DNA from: Macrothele yani
Lineage: Eukaryota > Arthropoda > Arachnida > Araneae > Macrothelidae
Assembly (NCBI GenBank): GCA_039090855.1
Contig: CM077006.1
Coordinates: 45,827,336-45,891,335, forward strand
DNA length: 64,000 bases
Reading direction: 5' to 3'
Shown here: in pieces, positions 1-10,759 of the stretch
Layout: every line of letters starts with the position of its first letter
How positions within the stretch are numbered: position 1 is the stretch's first letter
Translations under genes and position numbers: made by a program
Notes under the pieces: generated by a model
Database searches by the model: none
What the model was told of the DNA's origin: nothing
The model's input: only the letters and a program-made list of their open reading frames with translations

Positions 1-160
1 GGAATCGATACATTAATTGGACATTCAGGAATCAGTACACTCTAATTGGACGTTCAGGAATCAGTACACTCTAATTAGACATTCAGAAATCGGTACACTC
101 TAGTTGGACATCCAGGAATTGGTACATTCTAATTGGACATTTAGAAATCGGTCCTCTCCA
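1..160. repeat. 29-bp minisatellite, about 5.5 copies
   Basis: The unit is close to ATTGGACATTCAGGAATC plus AGTACACTCTA. The conserved TTGGA motif recurs at 18, 47, 76, 105 and 134, exactly 29 bp apart, with a few substitutions per unit. The array runs off the left edge of the window, so its true length is unknown. No coding frame is maintained across it. Confidence 0.85.
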
Positions 161-340
161 ATGCAAGGGGCCTAAAATCGCCCATGAAAACGTGACTCAT
201 ACCACTGCGCTTCCCCAGCCAGTCTGGAGAGTTGTGACCATAGAAGATAGATGGGCCCATGCGCTCATGCTGTTCTCCAAAATTCATCCTATAGTCCTTG
301 ATGTAGTTGTAAACGCAGTTCGTCAGCTCACATGACCCTT
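161..340. other. no recognisable feature
   Basis: Non-repetitive sequence between the minisatellite and the duplicated block. I see no gene or element. Confidence 0.4.
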
Positions 341-464
341 TTCAGGTATTTAGGAGTTCATCCGCGATGCTCCCAGTTCCACTGGAGACGCGTTGTTTTG
401 TTCTGTACAGACAGCAATAGTTTACCGACTGGTGTTTTTCAGGTGTAAGGCAGACGGTGCAATG
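341..464 (+). repeat. copy 1 of a 102-bp duplicated block
   Basis: Bases 341-442 are repeated almost identically at 1744-1845. The next 20 or so bases (about 445-464) recur at 1847-1866 as the reverse complement. No protein is recognised in the block. Confidence 0.8.
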
Positions 465-1095
465 TACGGCCGATCGTAAGATGTGATGCTGCTTTAAATT
501 GTCCAAATTCAAATCCATCGTTATTTCTTTCACTATTGCCAGTCTCCTGGCCCGTTGATATCCGGCTATCTTCCACGCTCATCTCGGGATCGATTCGACG
601 TTTTCAACCACAGGTTGGCCAACCCTTATCCGAAAATCGCCAAACCGAAAACCTCCGAAATCCGGAACTTTTTTCGAGCGCCGGCATGATCTGTCATATG
701 AAATAATATGCCAGAAGATTCGCGGGTCTTTGCACATCCCGACGATTACGACACGTCACCTCGTTTTTTTATGTACAAATAACATTTGTAACTCTAAAAA
801 TATTGCACACTTATTCTGCAACTGCATCAAATGTTCCCTCAATCAAAGCATTTCCTTCCGATATTTCCAAAACCAACGAAATCGCGTACATTGTTAGTTG
901 ATTCTTCGATAAATAAATGTTCATCGCGATCGTAATGAAATTTGTTGCATTTGCTTCACTTTTTTCAGACACGTAATTAGTTCGGAAATGGCATCTGAAT
1001 TCTCTTCTTGTGGGCTGACAACGAATACATCACTTTGTTTGCAAAGTTTGTTTTGCCTACTTCTAAGAAAAGATCGGCAATATTGAAACCACAGA
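465..1095. other. no recognisable gene
   Basis: AT-rich sequence with short homopolymers. The stretch around 610-670 looks like a decayed transposon terminus, but no partner end was confirmed. I see no convincing coding frame. Confidence 0.35.
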
Positions 1096-1104
1096 CCAGT
1101 AGGG

Positions 1105-1309
1105 TTTTTTTGTTTTATTTTTTGATTGGAGGTTTAACGACCACCGTGAGCAACTCAGTGAGTTATAAGCCGTCACCCGTCCCTAATTTAGGGCCACAGA
1201 CTCCAGGGAAGGGAGAGAGCCAGCGTCGTAAGGAAAACACAACATCCATGCCTCACCGGGATTCGAACCCGGACCCATCGCTTAGACCACTGCGCCACCG
1301 GGGCGGCCC
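1105..1309 (-). mobile_element. tRNA-derived SINE, family 1
   Basis: On the minus strand this reads GCCGCCCCGGTGGCGCAGTG (A-box region), a B-box-like GGGTTCGAATC, the family body and an A-rich end. The segment usually present between the A and B boxes is deleted. A short imperfect target duplication (CAGTAGG plus T-run) flanks it. Family 1 recurs throughout the window. Confidence 0.85.
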
Positions 1310-1743
1310 AGTAGGTTTGCAGTGGACATCTAAAGGACAAAAAAGTAAGCTATTTCCTTCAAAGAAACTAAACAAAAAACTTCGCGGCAAAAATTCGCCG
1401 ATTTTGTTTTTCCATGAAAGTTCATGTTTTTAACTGCCATGTGACCATCATGACTATCCGTTATCCGGAGGGTCCGATATTTGGAAGCAAGTATAGAGAA
1501 CTGTATACACTTCGGGACTAAGGATCAATAAACCTTCCGCTAAATGGAGGTGTCCGCTATTCAACAGTGTCCCGTTAAGGAGGCTTTATTGTATTTGTAT
1601 AACCCCTTCGGGCACTAAAGAACATTCTCCACTCGAAGTCTGTTAGAGATCACGTGGCTTTCCCATTAAACCTGTGCTCGAAATGGAAATTTTTGAAGTG
1701 CGGTGTGCTCATATTTAGCTAAAAATTCTCCGGAAAAAATATC
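1310..1743. other. no recognisable gene
   Basis: Unannotated sequence between a SINE and the duplicated block. Motifs near 1450-1590 resemble an ancient DNA-transposon end, but this is weak. Confidence 0.3.
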
Positions 1744-1866
1744 TTCAGGTATTTAGGAGTTCATCCGCGATGCTCCCAGTTCCACTGGAGACGCGTTGTT
1801 TTGTTCTGTACAGATAGCAATAGTTTACCGACTGGTGTTTTTCAGGCATTGCACCGTCTGCCTTAC
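1744..1866. repeat. copy 2 of the 102-bp block with a flipped edge
   Basis: Bases 1744-1845 match 341-442 in direct orientation. Bases 1847-1866 are the reverse complement of about 445-464. A fragment of family-1 SINE head (GGGCCGCCCCGGTG) follows immediately at 1868, suggesting a break-repair junction. Confidence 0.8.
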
Positions 1867-2690
1867 TGGGCCGCCCCGGTGAATCTCCAAAACTAAAAGT
1901 ACCAGAAAATCTCCAAAACTAAAAAAGTAAAAAGAATCCCTGAAAGAGAGATTCAAGTTTGTCAGTCTGAGAACCTCAGCGGACACTACTTATGCTACAT
2001 CGAGGACTAGGGTCAGACTTATTTATAACGAGCAGTCTCAACCCAGAGACCAACGGATTAACGAGACTTCAGAACCTCGGCTAATCATTACTGATTCAGC
2101 TGGACTTGAACCCAGAACTTTAAAAAGGTCCCGAGCCGAGAAGGCAGTGCCCTTCCCACAAATAGTATCATGAAGCAGAAAATCAGGCAGTTAGAACCTC
2201 CTGAATGAGAATAAATATTCAGTTTTAAATTAATAGCAATCTCATCGCCCTCCAAATGTGTACACCACTCTCCTACCCTTTACGGTTCCCACATAACTAT
2301 TTCTCAAGGGCACGGAGGCACATAAGGTTTCTATGTTTAAGAATGCGCGCTTATAAATCAGAGACAAAAAAAAAATCGTTCCTGCAGTTCTTCTACTATT
2401 TACTACTAAAATTGGTGCCGGTATGTAAATTCCGGGTAAAAAAAGTGCCTGTATGAAAAACTAGGAAAAGCAAAACTGCGGATATGCCATACCGGCCCAT
2501 TTCAAGCACTGCTTTAAACCTTCTGTAAAGTATTCCAAGCTACTTCTGAGTCTACAGTCAAAGTTTCCAGTCTCGCATGCTACCATTTACCCCACCCAGA
2601 CAACAAATTCCCAAGTAACTGAAGCTAAGCAGATGCAGCTGAGAAATCGGAATATCATTCAAATTTGCGCTAGTTCAAGCAACCTGATGC
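1867..2690. other. no recognisable gene
   Basis: Mostly unique sequence with low-complexity stretches and no coherent coding frame. Confidence 0.35.
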
Positions 2691-3530
2691 TTCCTTGTAG
2701 GGTCAACGACCATTTCTCATCCAGCTACGGATATAAGACACAAGTTGCAGTGCTTCAGAGAACATCTTAGATATCAATGGGAAACGAATCCTCCTGATGC
2801 TTCCTTGAAGCGTCAAGGACCATTTCTCATCCAGGTAGCAACCTGATGCTTCCTTGTAGCATCAACGACCATTTCTCAACCAGGTAGCAACCCGATGCTT
2901 CCTTGTAGCGTCAAGGACTATTTCTAATCCAGTTGCAGATATAAGCCACAAGTTCCAGTTCTTCAGAGAACATATTAGCTATCAATGGGAAACGAATCCT
3001 CCTGATGCTTCCTTGTAGCGTCAACGACCATTTCTCATCCAGGTAGCAACCTAATGTTTCCTCGAAGCGTCAAGAACCATTTCTCATCCAGGTGCAGATA
3101 TAAGGCACAAGTTTTAGTGCTTCATAGAGCATCGTAGATATCAATGGGAAACGAATCCTCCTGATGCTTCCTTGTAGCGTCAACGACCATTTCTCATCCA
3201 GGTAGCAACCTAATGTTTCCCCGAAGCGTCAAGAACCATTTCTCATCCAGGTGCAGATATAAGGCACAAGTTTTAGTGCTTCATAGAGCATCGTAGATAT
3301 CAATGGGAAACGAATCCTCCTGATGCTTCCTTGTAGCGTCAACGACCATTTCTCATCCAGGTAGCAACCTGATGCTTCCTTGTAGCGTCAACGACCATTT
3401 CTCATCCAGGTAGCAACCTGATGCTTCCTTGTAGCGTCAAGGACTATTTCTCATCCAGTTGCGGATATAAGCCACAAGTTCCAGTTCTTCAGAGAACATA
3501 TTAGATATCAATGGGAAACTAATCCTCCTG
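2690..3530. repeat. compound satellite with 159-bp higher-order unit
   Basis: A subunit of about 50 bp (GATGCTTCCTTGTAGCGTCA, then a CCATTTCTCATCCAGG motif) recurs many times. It is organised into a longer unit ending in ATCAATGGGAAACGAATCCT. The unit start CCTGATGC lies at 3001, 3160 and 3319, exactly 159 bp apart. Flanking copies are diverged or rearranged. Confidence 0.85.
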
Positions 3531-3657
3531 AAGAAACAATTCTTTATAAATAAATGGAAAGCAATACAAATGCCATTATTGGCACAAAGGCGCTGTATTT
3601 TCATTGTTTCCCATGTAGTCACCTCTTCAGAAAACTTGAAAAATGAAAAATTGTATC

Positions 3658-3730
3658 GCCCTGGAGCTGGAATCGAACCCGCATCTCCCGATTTTCGTCC
3701 AAGCTTGCTATCCGTTACACCACCCAGGGC
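3658..3730 (-). tRNA. tRNA-like sequence, Phe(GAA)-like, probably a pseudogene or SINE head
   Basis: A 73-nt minus-strand sequence has a perfect 7-bp acceptor stem (GCCCTGG/CCAGGGC), a TTCGATT T-loop and a five-pair anticodon stem around ACGAAAA, giving anticodon GAA. Against function: position 33 is C rather than U, the T stem has a mismatch, and there is an extra base before the acceptor. A T-run follows within 15 nt, as for a Pol III terminator. Confidence 0.45.
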
Positions 3731-4003
3731 AAGGTAGTTGCAAGCAACCGCAGCTAAGCAAAATCAATATTCGATACATTATGGGCGACACATTTTGAAA
3801 CAAAACAAAACGAAACAGGCCTATCACCCTTTGGCCTGCACGGGGAAAAACAAAATCAACTCCTCCTGCGAATGGCCAAGCACATATCCAAATGAAATCA
3901 GTATTTTATCAAATATTGGTTGACACGCGCTAAAACGAATAGAATAGAAGCAACCTGCCATGTGGTTCGGCAGTTAATCACTTGTGTGTCTGGAGAATTC
4001 GAG

Positions 4004-4073
4004 GCCGCTGTGGTGCAGTGGTAGCATGTCCGGCGCGTAACTGGAAGACCCGGGTTCGATTCCCGATGGCGGC
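4004..4073 (+). tRNA. tRNA-like sequence, Thr(CGT)-like, probably a pseudogene or SINE head
   Basis: A 70-nt sequence pairs GCCGCTG with TGGCGGC (two wobbles), has D-stem GTGC/GCAT, anticodon stem TCCGG/CTGGA and T-loop TTCGATT. The anticodon loop CGCGTAA would give CGT but lacks U33. TTTTT follows 8-10 nt downstream. It may be the head of a tRNA-derived SINE whose body extends to about 4160. Confidence 0.45.
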
Positions 4074-4590
4074 CGATGTGAATTTTTACGTGACTCACTT
4101 ATTAATGTGGCAAGAGCAATGACTTCTGTTTGGTGTTCCTGATCCACGTCGAGTGAATGAATTAATTACCGAATAGAATTCTTACCATATTTTGACCAAC
4201 AGATGTTAAAACAAAAGCAATATTCCTGTCACCGCTGAGCATACTCAGACAAAATCAATCCTTATCGCTTTTTGGCAAACGCATATAAAAAATCACTATT
4301 CACCACATTTTGACAAAAGTTTAAACGGATTCAATTCCTATGATATTTTCACTTACAGAAAAAAATCATTTTAGTTCACGTTTGTTGAAACTAAAACGAT
4401 GTACTGAGCAAAATGTAGAGATTTTTCGTTATACACTGAAGTGCCGAAAAAACCCCGGGATACTTCTCTAATACCGTGTTCATTTTATTTGTATTTAGAC
4501 GTCCTTATTAGTTCGTCTCCTGATTTCTACCTTGAATAAAGATATTTTGAAACCTCCTTTGTTACGCTTTCCAACCGTAGGCTGAAGAAG
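4074..4590. other. no recognisable gene
   Basis: AT-rich sequence, possibly including the body of a SINE behind the tRNA-like head. I see no coding frame. Confidence 0.3.
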
Positions 4591-4611
4591 CGTATGTGCT
4601 CCAGCTTTGTC

Positions 4612-4940
4612 AGTCTGTCCGTCCGTCCGTCCGTCCGCACAATAACTCGCGTAAAAATGGTTCGATTTCGATGAAATTTTAGTATGTTGTAGGGGACCAC
4701 CTGGGGATGAATCCTATTGAAAATGGACGAAATGGGTTTAAAAGCCAGGACATAGGAGCGGGATTAATTCCATTGCCCTTATGTGTCATAACTTGCGTAA
4801 GAATGGTTCGATTTCGATGAAATTTTAGTATGTGGTAGGGGACCATCTGGGGACGAACCCTATTGAAAATAGAATAAATGGAGTCACAGGTCAGGACACA
4901 GGAGCGAGATTTATTCCATAGTCATTATCCTCATAACTTG
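4612..4940. repeat. CCGT microsatellite and diverged tandem of about 145 bp
   Basis: A (CCGT)n run at about 4617-4637 leads into repeated blocks. The motif ATAACTCGCGTAAAAATGG recurs, diverged, at 4641, 4789 and 4932. Each copy contains TTCGATTTCGATGAAATTTT and GTAGGGGACCA. It looks like a dispersed arthropod repeat; its class is not identified. Confidence 0.6.
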
Positions 4941-4969
4941 AGTAATGACTTCTGGTATGTTGGAAAGCG

Positions 4970-5141
4970 TATCATAATCAATGCATTGAATGATTTTAGT
5001 AACTTGTGATCGGATAACGGCAGCAGCGCGACAGGGCATGGACTCCACAAGCTCTCTGTAATACTGTGGAGACAGTGCACGCAATGCTTTCTGAAGAGCG
5101 CCCAACAGTTTTGTAATATTCGCCGGATCTTTATGTTTCAA
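4970..5141 (-). pseudogene. Tc1-like transposase C-terminal remnant
   Basis: The minus strand encodes a stretch ending in SPQYYRELVESMPCRAAAVI, the pattern that closes many Tc1-family transposases (IPQ.Y...V.SMPRR..AVI). Only about 50 residues are recognisable; the DDE core and terminal repeats are absent. This is a truncated fossil. Confidence 0.6.
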
Positions 5142-5960
5142 CTTTTTGACCCTCAGTGTCTCGCGAAAACATCACAGCAGGTGAGAGAATAACATTTTAC
5201 CTTGATACGATACATCGTTCCAACTTATCAATAACGATCACTCCTTCTGCCATGACTTTTCCAGCCGACTTCTGCACTAGAAACGTTTTAGGACGGGGAG
5301 AAGAGGAATACTTCCACTGTTTCGATTGTTCTTTTGTTTCGAGATCTAAGTGGTGTCACCCATGTTCCGTCCACAGTGACATACCGCCCTCAAAACTGAG
5401 GGTCGAAATGCTGCACAATCTCATGGCAATACTTTACTCTTCCCCTGTTATGATCTGCATTTAGTGCTTTAGGGATCCATTTTTAAGAAATCGTCTTCAC
5501 CCCTAAAACATTTAATACAGTATCGTCACTATCGTGAGTTCGCCCATAGGAGACGTTGAATATTGTTTCGTTGTTATTCTGCTGCCTGACATGATCAGAT
5601 CATGACTGACATTCGCATGTTGGGGTGTCGACAAGGTAACAGGCCTTCCCACTGCAGGGTGCATCTTCGACCCTATCTCTTCCGCGCAACGCAATTGTCA
5701 ACTGTGCCGTATTATAAAGGACAAGATTCTCCTGTTTGTTACTTGTCCTCATGAATTTCTTTCGGCGACATTTCCTGAAAATGAAGGTACTCTATGACTG
5801 CACACTACTTGATTTTCTCAACACCCGCCATCTCCACCTTTCTCATTTCAACGCACTCCGGAAAAGAAAGTTACAAAAAAAAAAAAAAAAAAAATTCCTT
5901 GAAGAACAGGAAGAGTCGGATAACAGATTGACAACATTGTCGTTTACGAAAACTTTTGCG
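5142..5960. other. no recognisable gene; poly(A) tract at about 5875-5894
   Basis: Short open frames occur here but show no family resemblance. The 20-bp A-run could be the tail of an unrecognised retroposed copy. Confidence 0.3.
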
Positions 5961-5966
5961 ATATAC

Positions 5967-7315
5967 ATACACTATATAACCAAAAGCATCCGGACACCTC
6001 CTTCGAGTAGTGGATTTGTCCATATACGTCACTGTCATTGCCGATACAGGTACAAGAAGGAAGATGACACCATATATTTGGTTGCAATGAGCACGTCTTT
6101 TGAATCTTTTCCGACACGTAAAATATATTGTTTTGGTGCAAATGAAATATCCGGAGCGAACGAGCAGTGGAAACAGGCCCCCACCACAGCGGAACGAAAC
6201 CACCCACAGGTGTTGCGGATATTACGTCACAAAGTTACTATAAATAGCTACCACGTGTGTGAAGAACAAGGTTGAGGCATGGTTTGTTTGGACCTAACGT
6301 GGCTTGCAAAGGAAACATGCAGACGCCGGATTTGAGAAGTCATCTTCCTGTATGAATTTAAACTGGGCCATTCTGCAGGAATTGCCGCTCGAAAAGTTAA
6401 AGCATTTGGGCAGAACACAGTCAACGAACGAACCATTCGGCGATGGTTTGCGAAGTTTCGGAGCGGAGATTCGGACCTGTAAAACGTAGCACGTGGTCAC
6501 CTACCTGTTGCTGTTTCTGACGATGTTCTGTTACGTGTGGTTGAAGAGGACCCCGAAGAACGTGTCGTGAGATAGCGGCAGAGGTAGGTGATTACCACAA
6601 GACAGTTGGTCGGCGTCTGGCTGCGCTGGGTAAGGTGAAAAAGCTGGAAATGTGGCTGCCGCATGAGTTGACAACTGCAAACATGACTAGGCGTTTAGAA
6701 GTCTGCCCGTCTCTGCTTGCCAGGAATAAACAGGAACCTCTACTGAATCAAATCGTCACCTGCGACGAGAAGTGGGTCCTTTATGATAATCGGAAACGAT
6801 CTGAACAATAGTTAAGCAAGGCACAGCCTGCTGGACGGCATCCTAAGCCACCCCTACGCACTAAGATGATTGATGATGCTCCTTGTCTGGTGGTCCACAG
6901 CCAGGATATTTCATCGGAGTTTCTTGGCAAGAGGCCAAACCATCACTGCAGAACGTTATTGTGCTGAATTACACCAGATGCACTGGAAATCGCTGAAGAA
7001 AAAACCGGTTTTCGTCAACAGGATAACGCCCGCCCTTATGTCGCACAACAAACGATGCTGATACTAAGTGCCTTGGGTTATGAAGCACTGCTTCATTCTG
7101 CCTATTTTCCGGACTTGTCTCAGGCAGACTATTATCCGTTTCGTCGCCTGAATCACTTCCTGTCCGGGAAACAGTTCACTACAAACAACGATGTTCAACG
7201 TGCAGTTTATGACTTCTTCGGGTCCCAGCCACAAGACTTTTTTCGTTCCGGGATCATGACCTTGTTGGACAGACGGCAGCTATGTGTCGATGCCGAGGGG
7301 GATTATTTTGTCTAG
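5967..7315 (+). pseudogene. mariner transposase pseudogene
   Basis: Three frames together give a mariner (DD34D) transposase. The helix-turn-helix region near 6350-6480 reads YEFKLGHSAG and RRWFAKFRSGDSDL. The first catalytic motif at about 6760-6790 reads TCDEKWVLYDNRKRSEQ and then hits a stop. The region around 6890-6990 matches the WWS...TITAERYC block. The C-terminal part at 7055-7315 includes PDLSQADYYPFRRLNHFL. Several frameshifts and stops make it inactive. The sequence near 5967-6000 (CACTATATAACCAAAAGCAT) looks like a Tc1/mariner terminus, but the matching right end was not found, so the outer limits are approximate. Confidence 0.8.
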
Positions 7316-7627
7316 GTAAGTTGTCCTACTTTTCCGTTCTCGCCGTCCACATGTGCTGGTCCTTTGTCGGGCATTTCATTCGCACCAACGCAATATTTGA
7401 GAGCAGATTTTTAGAAAATCTAAAAATTCAGCAGAAAAGGAAGTACACGTGCACCACCTAGGGGAAAATTGCGCATAACTTAAAATACGCTCCTGTAAAA
7501 CTCAGCAGCAATGTGAACATTTTTGTTTGGGGAGCGCAGAAACTGATTCAAGTACGAGGGCGGATCCAAAAGTTAGATACACTGTTGAATAAAAACAAAA
7601 AATACAAATAAAGAGATATACTCAGGG

Positions 7628-7860
7628 TTTTTTTTTTTTTTTTTTTTTTTTGATTGGAGGTTTAACGACCACCGTGAGCAACTCAATGGGCTATAAGCAG
7701 TCGCCCGTCCCTAATTTAGGGTCACTGGTTCCAGGGAAGGGAGAGAGCCAGTGCCGTAAGACAAACACAACATCCATGCCTCACCGGGATTCGAACCCGG
7801 ACCCCTTACGGACGAATGATCAGAGGCCATCGCTTAGACCACTGCGCCACCGGGGCGGCC
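7628..7860 (-). mobile_element. SINE family 1, young copy with TSD
   Basis: A full copy with a T-run of about 25 nt (poly(A) on the minus strand), body, B box GGGTTCGAATC and head GGCCGCCCCGGTGGCGCAGT. The 7-bp direct repeat CTCAGGG flanks it at 7621-7627 and 7861-7867. Confidence 0.93.
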
Positions 7861-8319
7861 CTCAGGGGATGTATGTTGGTTTAAAGGTACATTTATTCAT
7901 TGTTCGACATAGTCCCCTAAGGACTGTAAACATTTATCGGGACGTGTGATTCACTTTTCCATACCTGTACAGAAAAAAGTCTCCTCCAGTTTGGTGCAAG
8001 CAGCTAAAGATCGCAATTTTCACAGCCTCATCTATTTGGAACCGTTGTTCACTAAGGTCCTGTTTCATTTTACCGAACAAATGGTAGTCGCACGGGAATA
8101 AGTCGGGGCTGTACGGTGGATGTTGCCACTCCTCCCACTTGATTGACCGCAGCAATGGTCTGCGGTCATTCTGACGGTCTGACTTCGCGGTATTCGTTCG
8201 TCAAATTTGTGCGACCCTTTTCAAATTATTGGAACCACTTAACAATAGCCCGGCGAGATATGGCATTTTTCCCGTGTACAGCACAGATTTGACGATGGAT
8301 GTAAATGCAATTGAGGTTG

Positions 8320-8490
8320 TGACGTGCCTGCCCCGCAGGACGCACATGAGATAAAGGTAGATAGCAGTGAGAGTACATGCCAGTGTATTATAGTGGATAG
8401 CACTCTGAGCTCCGGAGCCGAGACTTGGGGGGTTCGAATCCCTCCACTGGCATAAAAATGGAGAAATTTACTTCGTGCTTAGTCCACAAA
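8320..8490 (+). mobile_element. SINE family 2 (modular), tRNA module type a
   Basis: A leader (GACGTGCCTGCCCCGCAGGA, then ATGAGATAAAGG) is followed by a tRNA-like module from GCCAGTG to CACTGGC with B box GGTTCGAATCC. The tail is GGAGAAATTTACTTCGT. Leader and tail match copies that carry a different tRNA module. Confidence 0.8.
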
Positions 8491-8519
8491 AATTGAATGG
8501 TTCCTCGCACTTCCAATTT

Positions 8520-8731
8520 TTCTTAATGGAGGTTTAACGACCACCGTGAGCTACTCAATGGGCTGTAAGCAGTCGCTTGTCCCTAATTTAGGGCCACTGG
8601 TTCCAGGGAAGGGAGAGAGCCAGTGCCGTAAAACAAACACAACATCCATGCCTCACAAGGATTCGAACCCGGACCCCTTTCGGACGAATGATCAGAAGCC
8701 ATCGCTTAGACCACTGCGCCATCAGGGCGGC
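8520..8731 (-). mobile_element. SINE family 1, with 10-bp TSD
   Basis: A complete family-1 copy with a short tail. It is flanked by CTTCCAATTT at about 8510-8519 and 8732-8741. Confidence 0.9.
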
Positions 8732-8969
8732 CTTCCAATTTAGGGTAAGAATCCAGTTGACGCGCCATTAGAAACTGCCTCCTTCACACGCCTTACGCAG
8801 TTACTGAATTAAAACACCTCCCGCCTGCAGCTTTGACGTACTGTCTACTTCGCTCCCAAGTACACCCAGTCTGACTGCAATCCCACTCCAGATGGCGCTA
8901 AGTGTAACTTATTTTTTTATTCACCTACGTACATTTGCCGGTTCAAGCGTTAAGACTGCCCTCCCCTAA

Positions 8970-9830
8970 CACAACAACAAAAAAGACAGATTAAGAAATT
9001 AAGAACATTTTCTTTTAAGACGAAGAGGTCATTTCAAAACTTTTTGCTAATAGGATCCGCAGGGGTAAGCCCACCAGATTTACTCCTATGGGGCTTACTG
9101 AAGGCAAAAATCTGACTCAAACGATCGATGCCCGAAAGAAATCATCCACTGAAGTGTTGTTTCTCCTACTGAGGCTATGCCAAGGCGTGCATTCATATTT
9201 TTAGTACTTTTTATACACTTGTGCATGGGACACAAAGGTGACCTGATTCAGCACTTTATGTGAAGTGATGCTGTTTCACAAGTACTCAGAAATGTACGTA
9301 CAATTTCATCGATACTGGCTCTAAAACAATAACTTCACTGCTGTGAGCCCCCTGCCCTCTGCCCTCTAGAAGGGAACCCTGCGGTAAAATAAAGGGAGGA
9401 AATTGTGCGAATGAAACCTGCTAGTGTGACATGTTACCAAGATCACTTTTCTGTTGGCAAAGACAAAGTAACTTTGATTTAAAATAAGAATATAACGATT
9501 ATTGATGACGTGTCTGTGCGATGCCCACGCAAAAGGTGAGAAATATTTATGAGGCGCATTGGTCAGGCCATATTTCTGTTACTAATGACAAGATATTGAT
9601 GTCAATTGATTTTGTCTCCAATCACTCAAACGTGTTGTTATTTACGATGAGATCATCCTATGCATAGCCTTAATTTTGTAGCATACCAAGAGATTTACCC
9701 ATTTTTCTTTTATATACGACGACACAGTGCAGTGCTAGTTTCGTCTTGAGCCATGTTATTCAAATGCATATTTTTTGCTTTTGTATCAATTTAATGTCCT
9801 TTACCTCCCATGTGCGTCTAAAAGCACAAG
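8970..9830. other. no recognisable gene
   Basis: AT-rich, apparently unique sequence with no coding frame I can support. Confidence 0.35.
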
Positions 9831-9835
9831 TGATC

Positions 9836-9985
9836 CGTCCCTGACTTAGGACCACTCGTCCCCGTAAGAGAAAGCCAGCGTACAAACACAATACGTGGGA
9901 TTCGAACCCAGTCCGGCAGTACTAGGAGACCGAATTCGCTGTCTGAACCATTAAACGACCGAGCGACTAAACGGGTTTGGGTCAT
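9836..9985 (-). repeat. diverged SINE-like copy
   Basis: It keeps the family-1 body phrase CCGTCCCTGACTTAGGACCA and a B box (GGGATTCGAACCC) on the minus strand, but the head differs. It is an old relative of family 1. Confidence 0.6.
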
Positions 9986-10073
9986 TGATAAAGAATCTGT
10001 GCAGTGCATTGTTTTGGATCTTGAAGAATGAGCTGGAGTATTCAAACCTGGTTGACGACAAGTCCTAAGGCCG

Positions 10074-10385
10074 CCGAGGGCCGCGGGTGGCCTAGTGGGC
10101 AACGTTCGTGACTGCCGCGGAAAGGACCTCAGGTTCGATCCCAGGCAGGTACGAACGCTCGATCCACTAAATATCCGCCGTGCGTCGGATGGGCACGTTA
10201 AGCCATCGGACCCCGGGTACTGGCTCCCCGGTAATAAATAAGGGCGTCTTCCTCCCCCTTTCTACTTCGCTTCCCTGTCACTTTCCTATCGGGCACTCTA
10301 GTCCAAATCTCCTAGCTTCCTATTTCTAAGGGTTGTTTAAGACCTGGTGTCAGACACTCCCTTCCTAAAATCCTCTACATATGAT
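10074..10385 (+). mobile_element. SINE family 3 with 15-bp TSD
   Basis: The head has a tRNA-like A-box region (GGCCGCGGGTGGCCTAGTGG) and B box AGGTTCGATCCCAGG. The body differs from families 1 and 2 (GTTAAGCCATCGGACCCCGG, then a pyrimidine-rich 3' part). Direct repeats CAAGTCCTAAGGCCG at 10059-10073 and 10386-10400 flank it. The right repeat includes the first bases of the next SINE, so family 3 landed on that SINE's 5' junction. Confidence 0.8.
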
Positions 10386-10395
10386 CAAGTCCTAA

Positions 10396-10759
10396 GGCCG
10401 GGTGGTGCAGTGGTCTAAGCGATGGCCTCTGATCATTCGTCAGAGACAATCTGTGCAATTTCTTGGGGTTTGAAACATAATCAGTGCATTGTTCATAGCT
10501 TTGAGACAGAATCCAGTGCATTGTATATGGCTTTGAGACAGTCTGGACATTTTAATGGTTTTGAATTACAATTTGTACATTTTCATGGCTTTGAGAAAAT
10601 TTGTTCGAATCCCGGTGAGGCATGGATGTTGAGTTTGTCTTACGGTGCCGGATCTTTTCCCCTGGAGTCAGTGGCCTTAAATTAGGGACGGGCGACTACT
10701 TATAGCCCATTAAGTTGCTGACGGTGGTCGTTAAACCTCCAACCCCCCCCCCCAAAAAA
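10396..10759 (+). mobile_element. SINE family 1 with internal minisatellite
   Basis: The head (GGTGGTGCAGTGGTCTAAGC) and body are family 1, but about 165 bp of repeats replace the segment between A and B boxes. The body resumes at TTCGAATCCCGGTGAGGCAT. Flanking AAGTCCTAA occurs at 10387-10395 and 10760-10768, so the array is inside one integrated unit. Confidence 0.85.
10440..10605 (+). repeat. minisatellite, unit about 32 bp (GTGCATTG...GGCTTTGAGACAG)
   Basis: About five diverged units of the type CAGTGCATTG, then TGGCTTTGAGACAGAATC. A lone related unit lies at about 9990-10015, and an inverted set at 10865-11055. Confidence 0.8.

Larger units (their letters stand above)
7553..8969 (-). mobile_element. 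internally deleted mariner hosting SINEs
   Basis: The left end TACGAGGGCGGATCCAAAAG resembles a mariner terminus; a degenerate inverted match lies near 8950-8969. The minus strand holds an N-terminal HTH remnant (8170-8330: HGKNAISRRAIVKWFQ, then FEKGRTNLT). It joins almost directly to a C-terminal remnant (7934-8155: WQHPPYSPDLFPCDYHLF). The catalytic middle is missing. Two family-1 SINEs and one family-2 SINE sit inside the interval, so it pre-dates them. Confidence 0.65.

Noticed and set aside
1..160. CRISPR-like direct repeats
   Set aside because: The 29-bp units are contiguous with no spacers, in a eukaryotic context. This is a minisatellite.
5736..6275. 179-codon frame with a Lys run
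   Set aside because: It spans a poly(A) tract and the start of a dead mariner; no conserved domain.
7650..7949. Open frames rich in RDSNPDP and LRPLRHRGG
   Set aside because: They are translations of SINE family 1 (also at 1008, 8546, 15656, 45855 and 62617). The RDSNPDP motif is just the B box read as protein.
9818..10102. 94-codon minus-strand frame
   Set aside because: A chance frame across SINE-like sequence and a TSD.
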